DNA of 64,000 nt from Halotia wernerae. Lineage in GTDB: Bacteria > Cyanobacteriota > Cyanobacteriia > Cyanobacteriales > Nostocaceae. Position 1 is the stretch's first letter. Each line of letters starts with the position of its first letter. The stretch lies in NCBI GenBank assembly GCA_034931985.1, contig JAYGHB010000001.1, positions 62,001 to 126,000 of the forward strand, read 5' to 3'. The position numbers and the translations under genes were made by a program. Below the pieces are notes generated by a model. That model worked only from the letters and a program-made list of their open reading frames with translations. It was not told the origin of the DNA and did not search any database. Of the stretch, positions 34,796-42,595 are shown piece after piece.

Positions 34796-36997
34796 TTAAA
34801 CGCCCTGCGTCACGCCCGTTTCGAACGGCAAGGCGCGGATGCGCTTGCCGGTCGCCGCCGCATAGGCGTTGGCAACCGCCGGCCCGATCAACGGGACGCC
34901 GGGTTCGCCGATCCCCGTGGGCGGCGCGTTCGACGGAACGATATGCACCTCGACCTTCGGCATCTCGTCGATGCGCAGCGGGCGATATTGGTCGTAGTTC
35001 GTTTCGACGACCTTGCCGCCCTCCAGCGTCAGGCGTTCGCGAAGAACGGAGCCGAGGCCGAAACCCACGGCCCCCTCGATCTGCGCGCGCACCTGATCGG
35101 GATTGATCGCAACACCGCAATCGACCGCCGCGACGACGCGCTCCACCTTGAACTCGGTGGCGCTCGTCATGCGGATTTCGGCGACCATGCCGACCGTGGT
35201 GCCGAAACTTTCGTGCACCGCCACCCCGCGATAGACGCCTTCGGCGGGTTTCTCGTGCCATTTCGCCTGGCGCGCGACCAGCTCGAGCACGCCCAGATGC
35301 TTGGGCTTGCCCGCCAGCAATTCGCGGCGCAAGGCGACCGGGTCCTTGCCCGTCGCCGTCGCGACCTCGTCGATCGCGGTTTCCATCGCATAGGCGGTGT
35401 GCGTATGGCCGACCGAGCGCCACCACAAGACCGGCACGCCGACCTTGGTGGTGGTCAGTTCCACGCGCCGGTCGGGAATGGCATAGACCGTATGCGCAAC
35501 GCCTTCGACCGACGTGACATCCACACCGTTCTGGATCATGCCCGCGAAGGGCGTGCCGCCCAGGATCGACTGGCCGACGATGCGATGATGCCAGCCGGCT
35601 AAGCGGCCTTGCGCATCGATCCCGACCTTGACCTTGTGCATATACATCGGGCGATAGCGTCCGCCGGCCATGTCGGTCTCGCGCGTCCATTGCAACTTCA
35701 CGGGCGCCCGGAAGCCGATCGCCTTGGCGATCTCGACCGCTTCGATCACCACGTCGCCGTCGCCGACCGCGCGACGTCCGAAGCCGCCGCCGGTCTTCAT
35801 GATGCGCATCGCGATCTTGTCGGGCGTCGTGCCCGCGGCTCGCGCGGCCAACGCTTGATAAAGATCGGGGATCTGATGCCCGCCATAGACCTCGATCGTA
35901 TCGCCTTGGCGGCGGACGACGGCGTTGAGCGGTTCGAGCGCCGCGTGCGCCAGATACGGGAACTCGTAGGTCGCCTCGATCGTTTTGACCGCGCGGCCCA
36001 ACGCCGCCTGCGCATCGCCCGCCATATCGGCGACATGCGTGCCCGGCACGTCCAGCGCCGCGAGATACTCGGCGCGCAATTCGGCCGAGCCGCGTTTCTC
36101 GGCGGAAGTCTCGTCCCACACGATTTGCAGCGCTTCGCGACCCTTGATCGCGGCCCAAGTGTCGCGCGCGAGCACGGCCACGCCGGTCGGGATCGTCACC
36201 ACGTCGACCACGCCGGGCACCGCCTTCGCCGCCGTCGCGTCGACGGACGCGACCTTGCCGCCGAACAGAGGCGGATGTTCGACCGTCGCGATCAACATGC
36301 CGGGGAAGCGCAGATCGATGGTGAAATCCTGCGTGCCGTTGGTCTTTGGCAGGCTGTCGTAGCGGCGCTGTCCCGGCTTGCCGATCAGATTCCATTCGGC
36401 CGGCGATTTCAGCGCGACGTTTTGGGGCACGGGCTCCTTGGCCGCCGCGTCGGCGAAGGCGCCGAACGTGGCACCCCGGCCGCTCGCGGCGTGGAACAGC
36501 GTGCCCTTCGACACGGCGATTTCCGACGCGGGCACGTTCCATGCCTTGGCGGCGGCGGACACCAGCATCGTGCGGGCGATGGCGCCCGCCCGGCGATAGC
36601 GTTCCCACGACGAGGACATGGCGGTCGACCCGCCCGTGCCTTGTGCGGCACCGCCCCAAGCGGCGTTGCCGTAAAGGGCAAGATTGCCGCTGGCACCATC
36701 GACGCGGATCGTCGACCAATCCGCACCCAGTTCCTCGGCGACCAGCGTGGCGATGCCGTTATAGACACCTTGTCCCATATCCATATGGGCGGACATCACG
36801 GTCACGGCATTGTCGGTGCCGATGCGCACATAACCCGCGAAAGGGTTCGGCACGGCGGCGGCGGGCGCTTGGGCCAAAGCTGGGAAGCCGATCGTCAGGC
36901 CCGCACCGGCGGCGGCCGTCCCGGCCAGGAATTGGCGGCGCGACGGGCGGAAGGACGCCGCCGAACGCTTGGCGAAGAATTTGTCCATGAAGGTCAT
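34796..36997 (-). CDS. Molybdenum hydroxylase large subunit (IorB-like), Tat-exported
   Basis: A 733-aa xanthine-dehydrogenase-family molybdopterin subunit. A twin-arginine signal (RPSRRQFLAGTAAAG) starts it, and no FAD-binding subunit gene is present, both features of the isoquinoline 1-oxidoreductase type. Molybdopterin loops such as NAAWGGAAQGTGGSTAM, GGGFGRR and GVAINPDQVRAQIEGAVGFG are visible. It hydroxylates an N-heterocycle or aldehyde; the electron acceptor may be a cytochrome. GGGGAGGG lies about 8 bases before ATG 36997. It is cotranscribed with the 2Fe-2S gene upstream. Confidence 0.9.
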   Translation of the reverse strand: MTFMDKFFAKRSAASFRPSRRQFLAGTAAAGAGLTIGFPALAQAPAAAVPNPFAGYVRIGTDNAVTVMSAHMDMGQGVYNGIATLVAEELGADWSTIRVDGASGNLALYGNAAWGGAAQGTGGSTAMSSSWERYRRAGAIARTMLVSAAAKAWNVPASEIAVSKGTLFHAASGRGATFGAFADAAAKEPVPQNVALKSPAEWNLIGKPGQRRYDSLPKTNGTQDFTIDLRFPGMLIATVEHPPLFGGKVASVDATAAKAVPGVVDVVTIPTGVAVLARDTWAAIKGREALQIVWDETSAEKRGSAELRAEYLAALDVPGTHVADMAGDAQAALGRAVKTIEATYEFPYLAHAALEPLNAVVRRQGDTIEVYGGHQIPDLYQALAARAAGTTPDKIAMRIMKTGGGFGRRAVGDGDVVIEAVEIAKAIGFRAPVKLQWTRETDMAGGRYRPMYMHKVKVGIDAQGRLAGWHHRIVGQSILGGTPFAGMIQNGVDVTSVEGVAHTVYAIPDRRVELTTTKVGVPVLWWRSVGHTHTAYAMETAIDEVATATGKDPVALRRELLAGKPKHLGVLELVARQAKWHEKPAEGVYRGVAVHESFGTTVGMVAEIRMTSATEFKVERVVAAVDCGVAINPDQVRAQIEGAVGFGLGSVLRERLTLEGGKVVETNYDQYRPLRIDEMPKVEVHIVPSNAPPTGIGEPGVPLIGPAVANAYAAATGKRIRALPFETGVTQGV

Positions 36998-37011
36998 GTT
37001 GCGCCCTCCCC

Positions 37012-37470
37012 TCAAGCCAGCGACTTGGCGGCGTCGTGGATCGCCGCGCGGATACGTTGATAGGTGGCACAGCGGCACAGATTGCCCTGCATCGCCGTGT
37101 CGATGTCGTCATCGCTCGGCTTCGGGTTTTCGCGCAGCAGCGCCACGGCCGACATGATCTGCCCCGATTGGCAGTAGCCGCATTGCGGCACGTCGAGCTT
37201 GACCCACGACGCGCGGATCGCCGTGGCGATCTTGTCGGTGATGCCTTCGATCGTCGCGATCTTGGCGCCCACGGCGGTTTCGACTGGCGTCTGGCAGGCG
37301 CGGACCGGCTGGCCGTCGAGATGGATCGTGCAGGCGCCGCATTGGGCCATGCCGCAGCCGAATTTCGTGCCGGTCATGCCCAGTTGGTCGCGCAACACCC
37401 ACAACAACGGCATGTCGGGGGGCGCATCGACCGCGATCTTGCGGCCGTTGATGTCGAGCTGCATCTGCAT
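37012..37470 (-). CDS. [2Fe-2S] subunit of molybdenum hydroxylase (IorA-like)
   Basis: A 152-aa electron-transfer subunit with two [2Fe-2S] clusters. The plant-ferredoxin cluster ligands are in KFGCGMAQCGACTIH plus Cys in VRACQTP; the second cluster is in CGYCQSGQIM and GNLCRCATYQRI. Length and order match IorA/CoxS. It precedes the large subunit by 14 bases. MQMQ gives two possible ATG starts; 37470 is used. Confidence 0.94.
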   Translation of the reverse strand: MQMQLDINGRKIAVDAPPDMPLLWVLRDQLGMTGTKFGCGMAQCGACTIHLDGQPVRACQTPVETAVGAKIATIEGITDKIATAIRASWVKLDVPQCGYCQSGQIMSAVALLRENPKPSDDDIDTAMQGNLCRCATYQRIRAAIHDAAKSLA

Positions 37471-37719
37471 AATCGAGCCTCCTGCCCGGCCGAAACGGCC
37501 GGAATCCTGTTTGCGATTTCGAATATCGGCGCGCGTTCAAGGAAAACGGGGGGATCGGGTCGAGCCTGGGCCGCGCGGCCGTTGTCCTACAAGATCGGTA
37601 TGCGCGTGCGCGGCTTCAAGAGCCGTGTGCCGAACGGGCGGATTCGCGAAGGAATTCCGGACGCTCGCGAAAGTCGCAAACTGGTTGCGCCCCGCCGCGA
37701 CCGACGCCATTCTCCCGTT

Positions 37720-38250
37720 ATGGCCGGCAAAATGGTAACGCAGCATACGCGCGCCGAGGTCGAAGGGCTCCTCGCCGCGCTCGAAGGTCACGCCGATGGC
37801 GTGATCGAGGCGGCCAAGCTCGTGTCCAACAAGATCAACGAGCAGGAATGGCACGCCTATTCGGCGTTCCGCGATCGTTGCGACGATTTCGACACGCTGG
37901 CCATCGTCATCGAATACCGGCTCAAGAACCTTCGCGGCGGACGCGACGCGCAGCTCGAACGGCAATTCGAGGAATTGCAGCTGTTCATGCTGACCGCGAC
38001 GCTGCAGACCAGCCTGCACTTCCTGAAGATCCTGTCGCAGAAGAACGATCTGCCGCTCGGGTCGAAGGATATTCTTTTGGGCGAATTGCGGTCGATCTAT
38101 CGGGTCAAGCAATTGCTCGAACTCGATCGCTACAGGACGAAAATCTCGAGCCGCGCCGCAAAGGACATCGAAACGGCCGAGGAAATCCTCTCCCTTATCA
38201 TCGAGCGCGCGCCGAGCCTGTTGCAACTCGGCGTCGCCGAGGACGCCTGA
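37720..38250 (+). CDS. Unknown protein, tandem paralogue A
   Basis: A 176-aa all-helical soluble protein that I do not recognise. Its core DDFDTLAIVIEYRLKNLR, SLHFLKILSQKNDLPLGSKD, ELRSIY and IIERAPSLLQL recurs in the next gene, so the two form a tandem duplication. There are no Cys clusters, signal peptide or membrane segment, and no catalytic motif I know. The start is uncertain: ATG 37720 and ATG 37732 both lack a clear ribosome-binding site. Its TGA overlaps the ATG of paralogue B (TGATG). Confidence 0.7.
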   Translation: MAGKMVTQHTRAEVEGLLAALEGHADGVIEAAKLVSNKINEQEWHAYSAFRDRCDDFDTLAIVIEYRLKNLRGGRDAQLERQFEELQLFMLTATLQTSLHFLKILSQKNDLPLGSKDILLGELRSIYRVKQLLELDRYRTKISSRAAKDIETAEEILSLIIERAPSLLQLGVAEDA

Positions 38251-38792
38251 TGCTGCTGACGCCCGAAAACATCGCCAAACAGAACGAAGTCCAGCTCGCC
38301 AAAATCCGCGAGATGCTGACGGCGCTCGAACAAGGTGCAACGCGCGTCATCATGGCCGCGCGCCAAGCCTCGGCCGACGCAAGCCAGGACAAGTATCACG
38401 CGTATCTGAACTTCCGCGAAGTCGTCGACGATTTCGATACGCTCGCCATCGTCATCGAATACAAGCTGAAGCGCATGCGCGACGAGAAGGCGGAAGCGCT
38501 GTCGGAGAAATTCGACGAGCTCACGGCGTTCATGCTGTCGTCGATCGTCAGCGCGTCGCTCCATTTCCTGCGCATCCTTTCGGAAAAAACCGAGATGCCT
38601 CTGGGTGCGCGCGACGTGTTCAAATCGGAACTGCGCAGTCTTTATCACGCCAAGGACCGCATCGAGACCGATCGCTATGTCGGCCGCTTGAACGAGCGCA
38701 CGCGCGCCGATCTGATCGCCGCCGAACAGATCCTGGAAGTCGTGATCGAAAAGGCGCCGCGCCTTCTGCGCTTCGACGACAAGGAAGATTGA
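38250..38792 (+). CDS. Unknown protein, tandem paralogue B
   Basis: A 180-aa helical protein, clearly related to paralogue A along its full length (DDFDTLAIVIEYKLKRMR, SLHFLRILSEKTEMPLGARD, ELRSLY, VIEKAPRLLRF). The N terminus differs. A translational-coupling overlap with gene A suggests equal expression and a possible hetero-oligomer. No family assignment; the abundant charged helices could form a helical bundle. It converges on a small secreted protein gene 10 bases away. Confidence 0.72.
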   Translation: MLLTPENIAKQNEVQLAKIREMLTALEQGATRVIMAARQASADASQDKYHAYLNFREVVDDFDTLAIVIEYKLKRMRDEKAEALSEKFDELTAFMLSSIVSASLHFLRILSEKTEMPLGARDVFKSELRSLYHAKDRIETDRYVGRLNERTRADLIAAEQILEVVIEKAPRLLRFDDKED

Positions 38793-38802
38793 CGCGCGGC
38801 AC

Positions 38803-39042
38803 TCAGCGCTTCTTGGCTTTGTCCTGGAAGATCTTGCGCTCGACCGCGCGCTCGCAGCGCAGTTTGGTGATGCCAGCGCGATGCTGGCTTTCGCGCAAAT
38901 TGCGCTGCGTGGCCGTCACGGCCTTTTTAAGTTCCGCGTCGTAGAGCTTTTGGCAATCGGCCATGGTTTTGGGCGGTGCCTGGGCGAAAGCGGCCGGCGC
39001 CAAGCTCAGTCCGATCAGCAATGCCAGGACACGCAAAATCAT
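38803..39042 (-). CDS. Small secreted hypothetical protein
   Basis: A 79-aa protein with a clear Sec signal peptide (ILRVLALLIGLSLAPAAFAQA, cleavage after AFA) and a mature part of about 58 residues rich in Lys, Arg and Glu with two Cys that could form a disulfide. No known family. The mature part ends DKAKKR. Upstream, on the minus strand, lies an AT-rich region likely to hold its promoter. Confidence 0.65.
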   Translation of the reverse strand: MILRVLALLIGLSLAPAAFAQAPPKTMADCQKLYDAELKKAVTATQRNLRESQHRAGITKLRCERAVERKIFQDKAKKR

Positions 39043-39169
39043 CCTTCATTTTATCGCGGCGGCGCTGCATCAGGCCAAGTTTTTAGTTTAAGTTACATAT
39101 ATAAGTATTTGTAAAACATAGGACAGATTTTGGAATCAGGAGAATTGGAAGATTCCCCATAAAAACTTG

Positions 39170-39198
39170 TTGACCTTTCTCTAAATTTAGAGCTAAAT
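39170..39198 (+). promoter_or_regulatory. Possible operator palindrome in an AT-rich promoter-like region
   Basis: CTCTAAATTTAGAG (39179-39192) is a perfect 14-bp palindrome. It lies in the 17-base spacer between TTGACC (39170-39175) and CTAAAT (39193-39198, weak -10). It sits in a stretch from about 39078 to 39220 that is AT-rich compared with the rest. The regulator is unknown. Confidence 0.4.
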
Positions 39199-39204
39199 CC
39201 ATAT

Positions 39205-39355
39205 CGAACTTGACGGACATCTTGTGGAACGAGGCTCCTCTCCCGCAAGCGACTATCAAGTCCCTTCTGGTCTCGCGACCCGGTCACCGAATTCGGCCGG
39301 ACTGCCGAGCCTCACGGGCGGATGCCAGGTTGGTCCCGGGCATCCGCCCTTTTTC
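39205..39355 (+). ncRNA. Candidate small RNA (or leader) ending at an orphan terminator
   Basis: The 330-base gap between two minus-strand genes contains a strong terminator oriented on the plus strand (39316-39355) but no plus-strand gene ahead of it. Upstream lies a promoter-like region at about 39170-39198. A transcript of about 150 bases would result. The only open frame (from GTG 39224) runs through the terminator and so is unlikely to be coding. No known RNA family recognised. Low confidence. Confidence 0.3.
39316..39355 (+). terminator. Strong orphan terminator
   Basis: GGGCGGATGCC (39316-39326) pairs perfectly with GGCATCCGCCC (39339-39349) around a 12-base loop, followed directly by TTTTTC. 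On the opposite strand there is no U tract after the stem, so it is directional. It does not fit the flanking minus-strand genes. Confidence 0.8.
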
Positions 39356-39372
39356 TTGCCAAGCGCCGGCCC

Positions 39373-39699
39373 TCATTCCCAAAACATGAAAAATGCGGCG
39401 CCAACCAGGCAGCCGAACGCGGCGAGGTGATTCCATTTCAGCGTCTCGCCGAGCCAGAACACGGCGAAGCCCGCGAACACGGTCAGCGTCACGATTTCCT
39501 GGATGGTTTTAAGTTGTGCGCCGGTGAACTGGCCATAGCCCCAGCGATTGGCGGGCACCATCAGCAGATACTCGAAAAACGCGATGCCCCAACTGATCAA
39601 TACGACTTGCCACAAGGGTGCGTTGGGGAATTTGAGATGCCCGTACCACGCGAAAGTCATGAAGATGTTCGAGCAAATCAACAAGGCGATGGTGAGCAT
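39373..39699 (-). CDS. DUF486 small membrane protein (DMT-type)
   Basis: A 108-aa integral membrane protein with four predicted hydrophobic segments. The start MLTIALLICSNIFMTFAWYG and end LVGAAFFMFWE match DUF486 proteins, a small branch of the drug/metabolite transporter superfamily. ANRWGYGQFTGAQLKTIQE is the conserved loop. Function unknown; by size it would work as a dimer. It stands alone, with a 67-base gap to the divergent hypothetical gene. Confidence 0.88.
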   Translation of the reverse strand: MLTIALLICSNIFMTFAWYGHLKFPNAPLWQVVLISWGIAFFEYLLMVPANRWGYGQFTGAQLKTIQEIVTLTVFAGFAVFWLGETLKWNHLAAFGCLVGAAFFMFWE

Positions 39700-39769
39700 T
39701 CGCAGGGGAGCCTTTCTGCACCTGAACGACGTTGAATAACCAATGCTTATGTTGCTACACTAACGTTTG

Positions 39770-40195
39770 ATGGAGTCGGAAGAAACCTCCGCCGTCGATA
39801 AGACGGCCCTGCAGATTTTGGCGAGCTCGGTCGGGCAGATCCTGGGCGAACACTCCAAGATCCATCAATTCGTGAAGCTGGCGGCCGAGCGGCCGACCGG
39901 CATCAACGTCGATCGCGCCAAGCGCACGTTCGACTCCCTGCCCGTCTATCAACGCAAGCGCGTCGCCGAAACGGCCGAAGGTCAGGCGCACAAGCACAAG
40001 ACGAGCATGACCATGTCCGGCATTCTCGGGCGCCTGGGCGGCGACGCCAAGCCGCGCGCCGCCACGCCGCGCACGGTCATGCCGCCGCCGGGTCCGGGCG
40101 TCAAAATCGTCGCGCCGCCGACGGTGGGCCGTCCGAAGGAAGGCGCCGCCCCGCCCGCGAAAAAGAAAAGCGTCAAAGAAATCGTCTGGAAGTGA
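39770..40195 (+). CDS. Hypothetical protein with Pro/Lys-rich tail
   Basis: A 141-aa protein with a helical N-terminal half (DKTALQILASSVGQILGEH) and a low-complexity C-terminal half rich in Pro, Ala and Lys (TPRTVMPPPGPGVKI, then APPAKKKSVKE). No family recognised. ATG 39770 is preferred over TTG 39767; neither has a good ribosome-binding site. It is convergent with the EamA gene, and hairpins GACGCT/AGCGTC (40194-40207) and GCGCGATC/GATCGCGC (40210-40230) lie at the junction. Confidence 0.55.
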   Translation: MESEETSAVDKTALQILASSVGQILGEHSKIHQFVKLAAERPTGINVDRAKRTFDSLPVYQRKRVAETAEGQAHKHKTSMTMSGILGRLGGDAKPRAATPRTVMPPPGPGVKIVAPPTVGRPKEGAAPPAKKKSVKEIVWK

Positions 40196-40199
40196 CGCT

Positions 40200-41078
40200 T
40201 CAGCGTCGCGCGCGATCCGAACGATCGCGCACGACCCACACCGCCCCGATCCCGATCAGAACCATGCCGGCGAGCGTCGTCCAGAGCGGCACCTCGCCGA
40301 ACATCAAGACGCCGCCCAGCGTCGCCACGCCGACTTGGGCGAAAGCCAACGGCGCCATTTTCGAGAACGTGCCGATCGCGTAGCCGCGCGACAATCCCCA
40401 TTGCGACACGGCCGCACATGCCCCGATCGCCACGATCCAGGGCAGTTGTGCGAATGTGATCGGCTGCCAATCGAACAGCGCGAACGGCGCGCCGCACAAG
40501 ACGCCCGTGCACAAATACCAGAAGGCGATGCGATCGGGCGGCTCGCTGGCCGACAGGCGCTTGACCATCATCATCGCGAGACTGGTCAAGAACGCCGAGA
40601 ACAGCGCGATACCGAAGAACCACAAATCGCCAACATCGGACGATCCCGGACGCGCGATCAGCGCAACCCCGCTGAATCCCACCATCGTCGCCAGCACGCG
40701 CGCCGGCCCGAACCGCTCACCGAACGCGATCACCGCCAGCCCCAGCGACCAGAACGGCGTCGTGTAGGACAAAGTCACCGCGTCGCCGACGGGAATATTG
40801 ATCAGCGCTTGCAGGAACAAGATGAAGCCGAACGCGCCGAACGTGCCGCGCATCAGATGCGACAAAGGCCGCTTGGTGGCGAAATAACGCGGTCCCAAGC
40901 GCCAGAACAACGGCAGGAAGAACGGCAACGCCACGGCATGCCGCAATACGACAAGCTGTCCCCAACCGAGCTCGTCGCCCAGATGCTTGAGTGCCAGCGC
41001 GCCGAACGCCGAGCTGACGGCGCCGGTCAGGATATAGACGGCGCCGAGCGCGTCGTTCTTCGTCGCGGTGGAGTCCAT
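40200..41078 (-). CDS. EamA/DMT-family transporter
   Basis: A 292-aa membrane protein with ten hydrophobic segments in two EamA repeats; the first ends around GFSGVALIARPG, the second runs from GDLWFFGIALFSAFL to the C terminus. Such proteins export amino acids or other metabolites, or take up small solutes. Short RR-rich C terminus after the last helix. Substrate unknown. It is divergent from the pseudouridine synthase-MOSC gene, 52 bases apart. Confidence 0.87.
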   Translation of the reverse strand: MDSTATKNDALGAVYILTGAVSSAFGALALKHLGDELGWGQLVVLRHAVALPFFLPLFWRLGPRYFATKRPLSHLMRGTFGAFGFILFLQALINIPVGDAVTLSYTTPFWSLGLAVIAFGERFGPARVLATMVGFSGVALIARPGSSDVGDLWFFGIALFSAFLTSLAMMMVKRLSASEPPDRIAFWYLCTGVLCGAPFALFDWQPITFAQLPWIVAIGACAAVSQWGLSRGYAIGTFSKMAPLAFAQVGVATLGGVLMFGEVPLWTTLAGMVLIGIGAVWVVRDRSDRARR

Positions 41079-41130
41079 TTCGAAACTACCCTACCCCACG
41101 GCACCGGCGCGGTGTAGTTTCCCGGCGACC

Positions 41131-42348
41131 ATGGATCTCGAATCTCGACTTCTCTATCGCGACGCGCTGCTGCTGGTGATCGACAAGCCCGCCGGGATCG
41201 CGGTGCATGCCGGCGCCTCGGGCGGCGATCATCTTGGTACATACCTAAGGCAGCTGCGCTTCGGCTTGCCGCAGGATCCCGAACTTGCACACCGCCTCGA
41301 TCGCGACACCAGCGGCTGCTTGGCGCTCGGCCGGCACCGCAAGGCGCTCGCCAAGCTCGGCAAGCTTTTCGCCGACGGCCAAGTGCGCAAAACCTATTGG
41401 GCGATCGTCGTCGGCCGGCCGCCGCAAAAGGACGGCAAGGTCGATCTGCCGCTGCTGAAGGAAACCAAGCGCAGCGGCTGGAAGATGCGCATCGACGCGA
41501 AAGGTCAGAACGCGCTGACCGAGTACCGGACGATCGGCGAAGGCGACGGCATGACGTGGCTGGCGCTGGAACCGCGCACCGGCCGCACGCATCAATTGCG
41601 CGCGCATATGGCGGCGATCGGCTGCCCGATCCTGGGCGATCCGATCTATGGCGGGGCCGCGACCCGCGCGAAGGAGCTGCCGTTGCAGCTTCACGCCCGC
41701 GCGTTGAAGATTCCGCTTTATCCCCGCCGCGAACCGATCAAGACGGAAGCGCCGGTACCCGACCATATGAAGGAAAACATGCGCGCCTGCGGTTGGAAGG
41801 ACGGCCCGCGCGGCCGCGTCGTCGCGGTCGCCGCCGCCCCCGGTCATGATTTCTCGAAGCTGCCGGCGACAAAGATCGAGTTGATCGCGGGCGAAGGTGT
41901 GTCCGGCGACGGGCATGCGGGCGTCACGGTAAAACATCGCAGCCGCGTGGCGCGCGATCCCACCCAGCCAAATCTGCGCCAGGTGCATCTGATCCATTCG
42001 GAGCTCTTCGACGAACTCCGCGCCAAGGGCTTCGACATCAAGCCCGGCGATATCGGCGAGAATGTCGCGACCCAAGGTCTCGATCTTTTGGCGTTGCCGA
42101 CGGGCACGCGCTTGCGCTTTCCCGGCGGTCCCGAGATCGAGATCACGGGCTTGCGCAACCCTTGCGCGCAGCTCGACAATTTCAAGCGGGGTTTGACCGC
42201 CGCCGTGCTCGACCGCGACGCGAATGGCGAGTTGATCCGCAAGGCCGGCGTGATGGCGATCGTGCATAAAGGCGGGCGCATCGCATCGGGCGATCCCATC
42301 GCCGTCGATCTGCCGCCCGAGCCGCATCGAAAACTGCAACCGGTCTAG
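41131..42348 (+). CDS. Fusion of RluA-family pseudouridine synthase and MOSC domain
   Basis: A 405-aa two-domain protein. Residues about 1-225 are an RluA-type pseudouridine synthase: VIDKPAGIAVH, HRLDRDTSG with catalytic D57, and EPRTGRTHQLRAHM plus GDPIYGG. Residues about 229-400 are a MOSC domain: GEGVSGDGHAGV, GDIGENVATQGLDL, and the conserved Cys C345 in RNPCAQLD, ending GRIASGDPIAV. MOSC domains (YiiM, YcbX, MOSC of Moco sulfurase) handle molybdenum cofactor or detoxify N-hydroxylated bases. The frame is continuous with no stop or weak joint. This pairing is unusual; see findings. ATG 41131 precedes the conserved MDLESRLLYRD start. Confidence 0.88.
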   Translation: MDLESRLLYRDALLLVIDKPAGIAVHAGASGGDHLGTYLRQLRFGLPQDPELAHRLDRDTSGCLALGRHRKALAKLGKLFADGQVRKTYWAIVVGRPPQKDGKVDLPLLKETKRSGWKMRIDAKGQNALTEYRTIGEGDGMTWLALEPRTGRTHQLRAHMAAIGCPILGDPIYGGAATRAKELPLQLHARALKIPLYPRREPIKTEAPVPDHMKENMRACGWKDGPRGRVVAVAAAPGHDFSKLPATKIELIAGEGVSGDGHAGVTVKHRSRVARDPTQPNLRQVHLIHSELFDELRAKGFDIKPGDIGENVATQGLDLLALPTGTRLRFPGGPEIEITGLRNPCAQLDNFKRGLTAAVLDRDANGELIRKAGVMAIVHKGGRIASGDPIAVDLPPEPHRKLQPV

Positions 42349-42372
42349 CTTGACGCGATCACGGCCGCAGAC

Positions 42373-42537
42373 CTACGGTCGATTCCGGTAGGGTCAAGGG
42401 AACGTGGTTCGAAGCCACGGCTGCCCCCGCAACTGTAAGCGTGGAGCCTTTCGCCAACGGCCACTGGATCGTCCGATCCGGGAAGGCGGCGGAACGGCGT
42501 TGAAGCGCGAAGCCAGGAGACCTCCCCTGCCGTTTCG
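42373..42537 (+). promoter_or_regulatory. Cobalamin (AdoCbl) riboswitch
   Basis: The leader of the CbiM-like gene has the conserved elements of the B12 riboswitch in order: GATTCCGGTAGGG near 42381, GGGAACGTGGTTC, GCCACGGCTGCCCCCGCAAC near 42434-42453 followed by CTGTAA, GCCACTGG near 42460, and the B12 box AAGCCAGGAGACC (42509-42521). The gene start is at 42596, with GGGGAG just upstream; the inverted segment GCGCA/TGCGC next to it could sequester the ribosome-binding site. Cobalamin would repress the gene. Confidence 0.92.
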
Positions 42538-42595
42538 TAACCGGTCCCAGACGGGGCCACTTTGCGCACGGGTGGATTGCGCGGGGAGAAAACAA

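Noticed and set aside
39224..39430. 68-codon frame from GTG 39224
   Set aside because: It runs through a strong terminator stem and into the antisense of the DUF486 gene.
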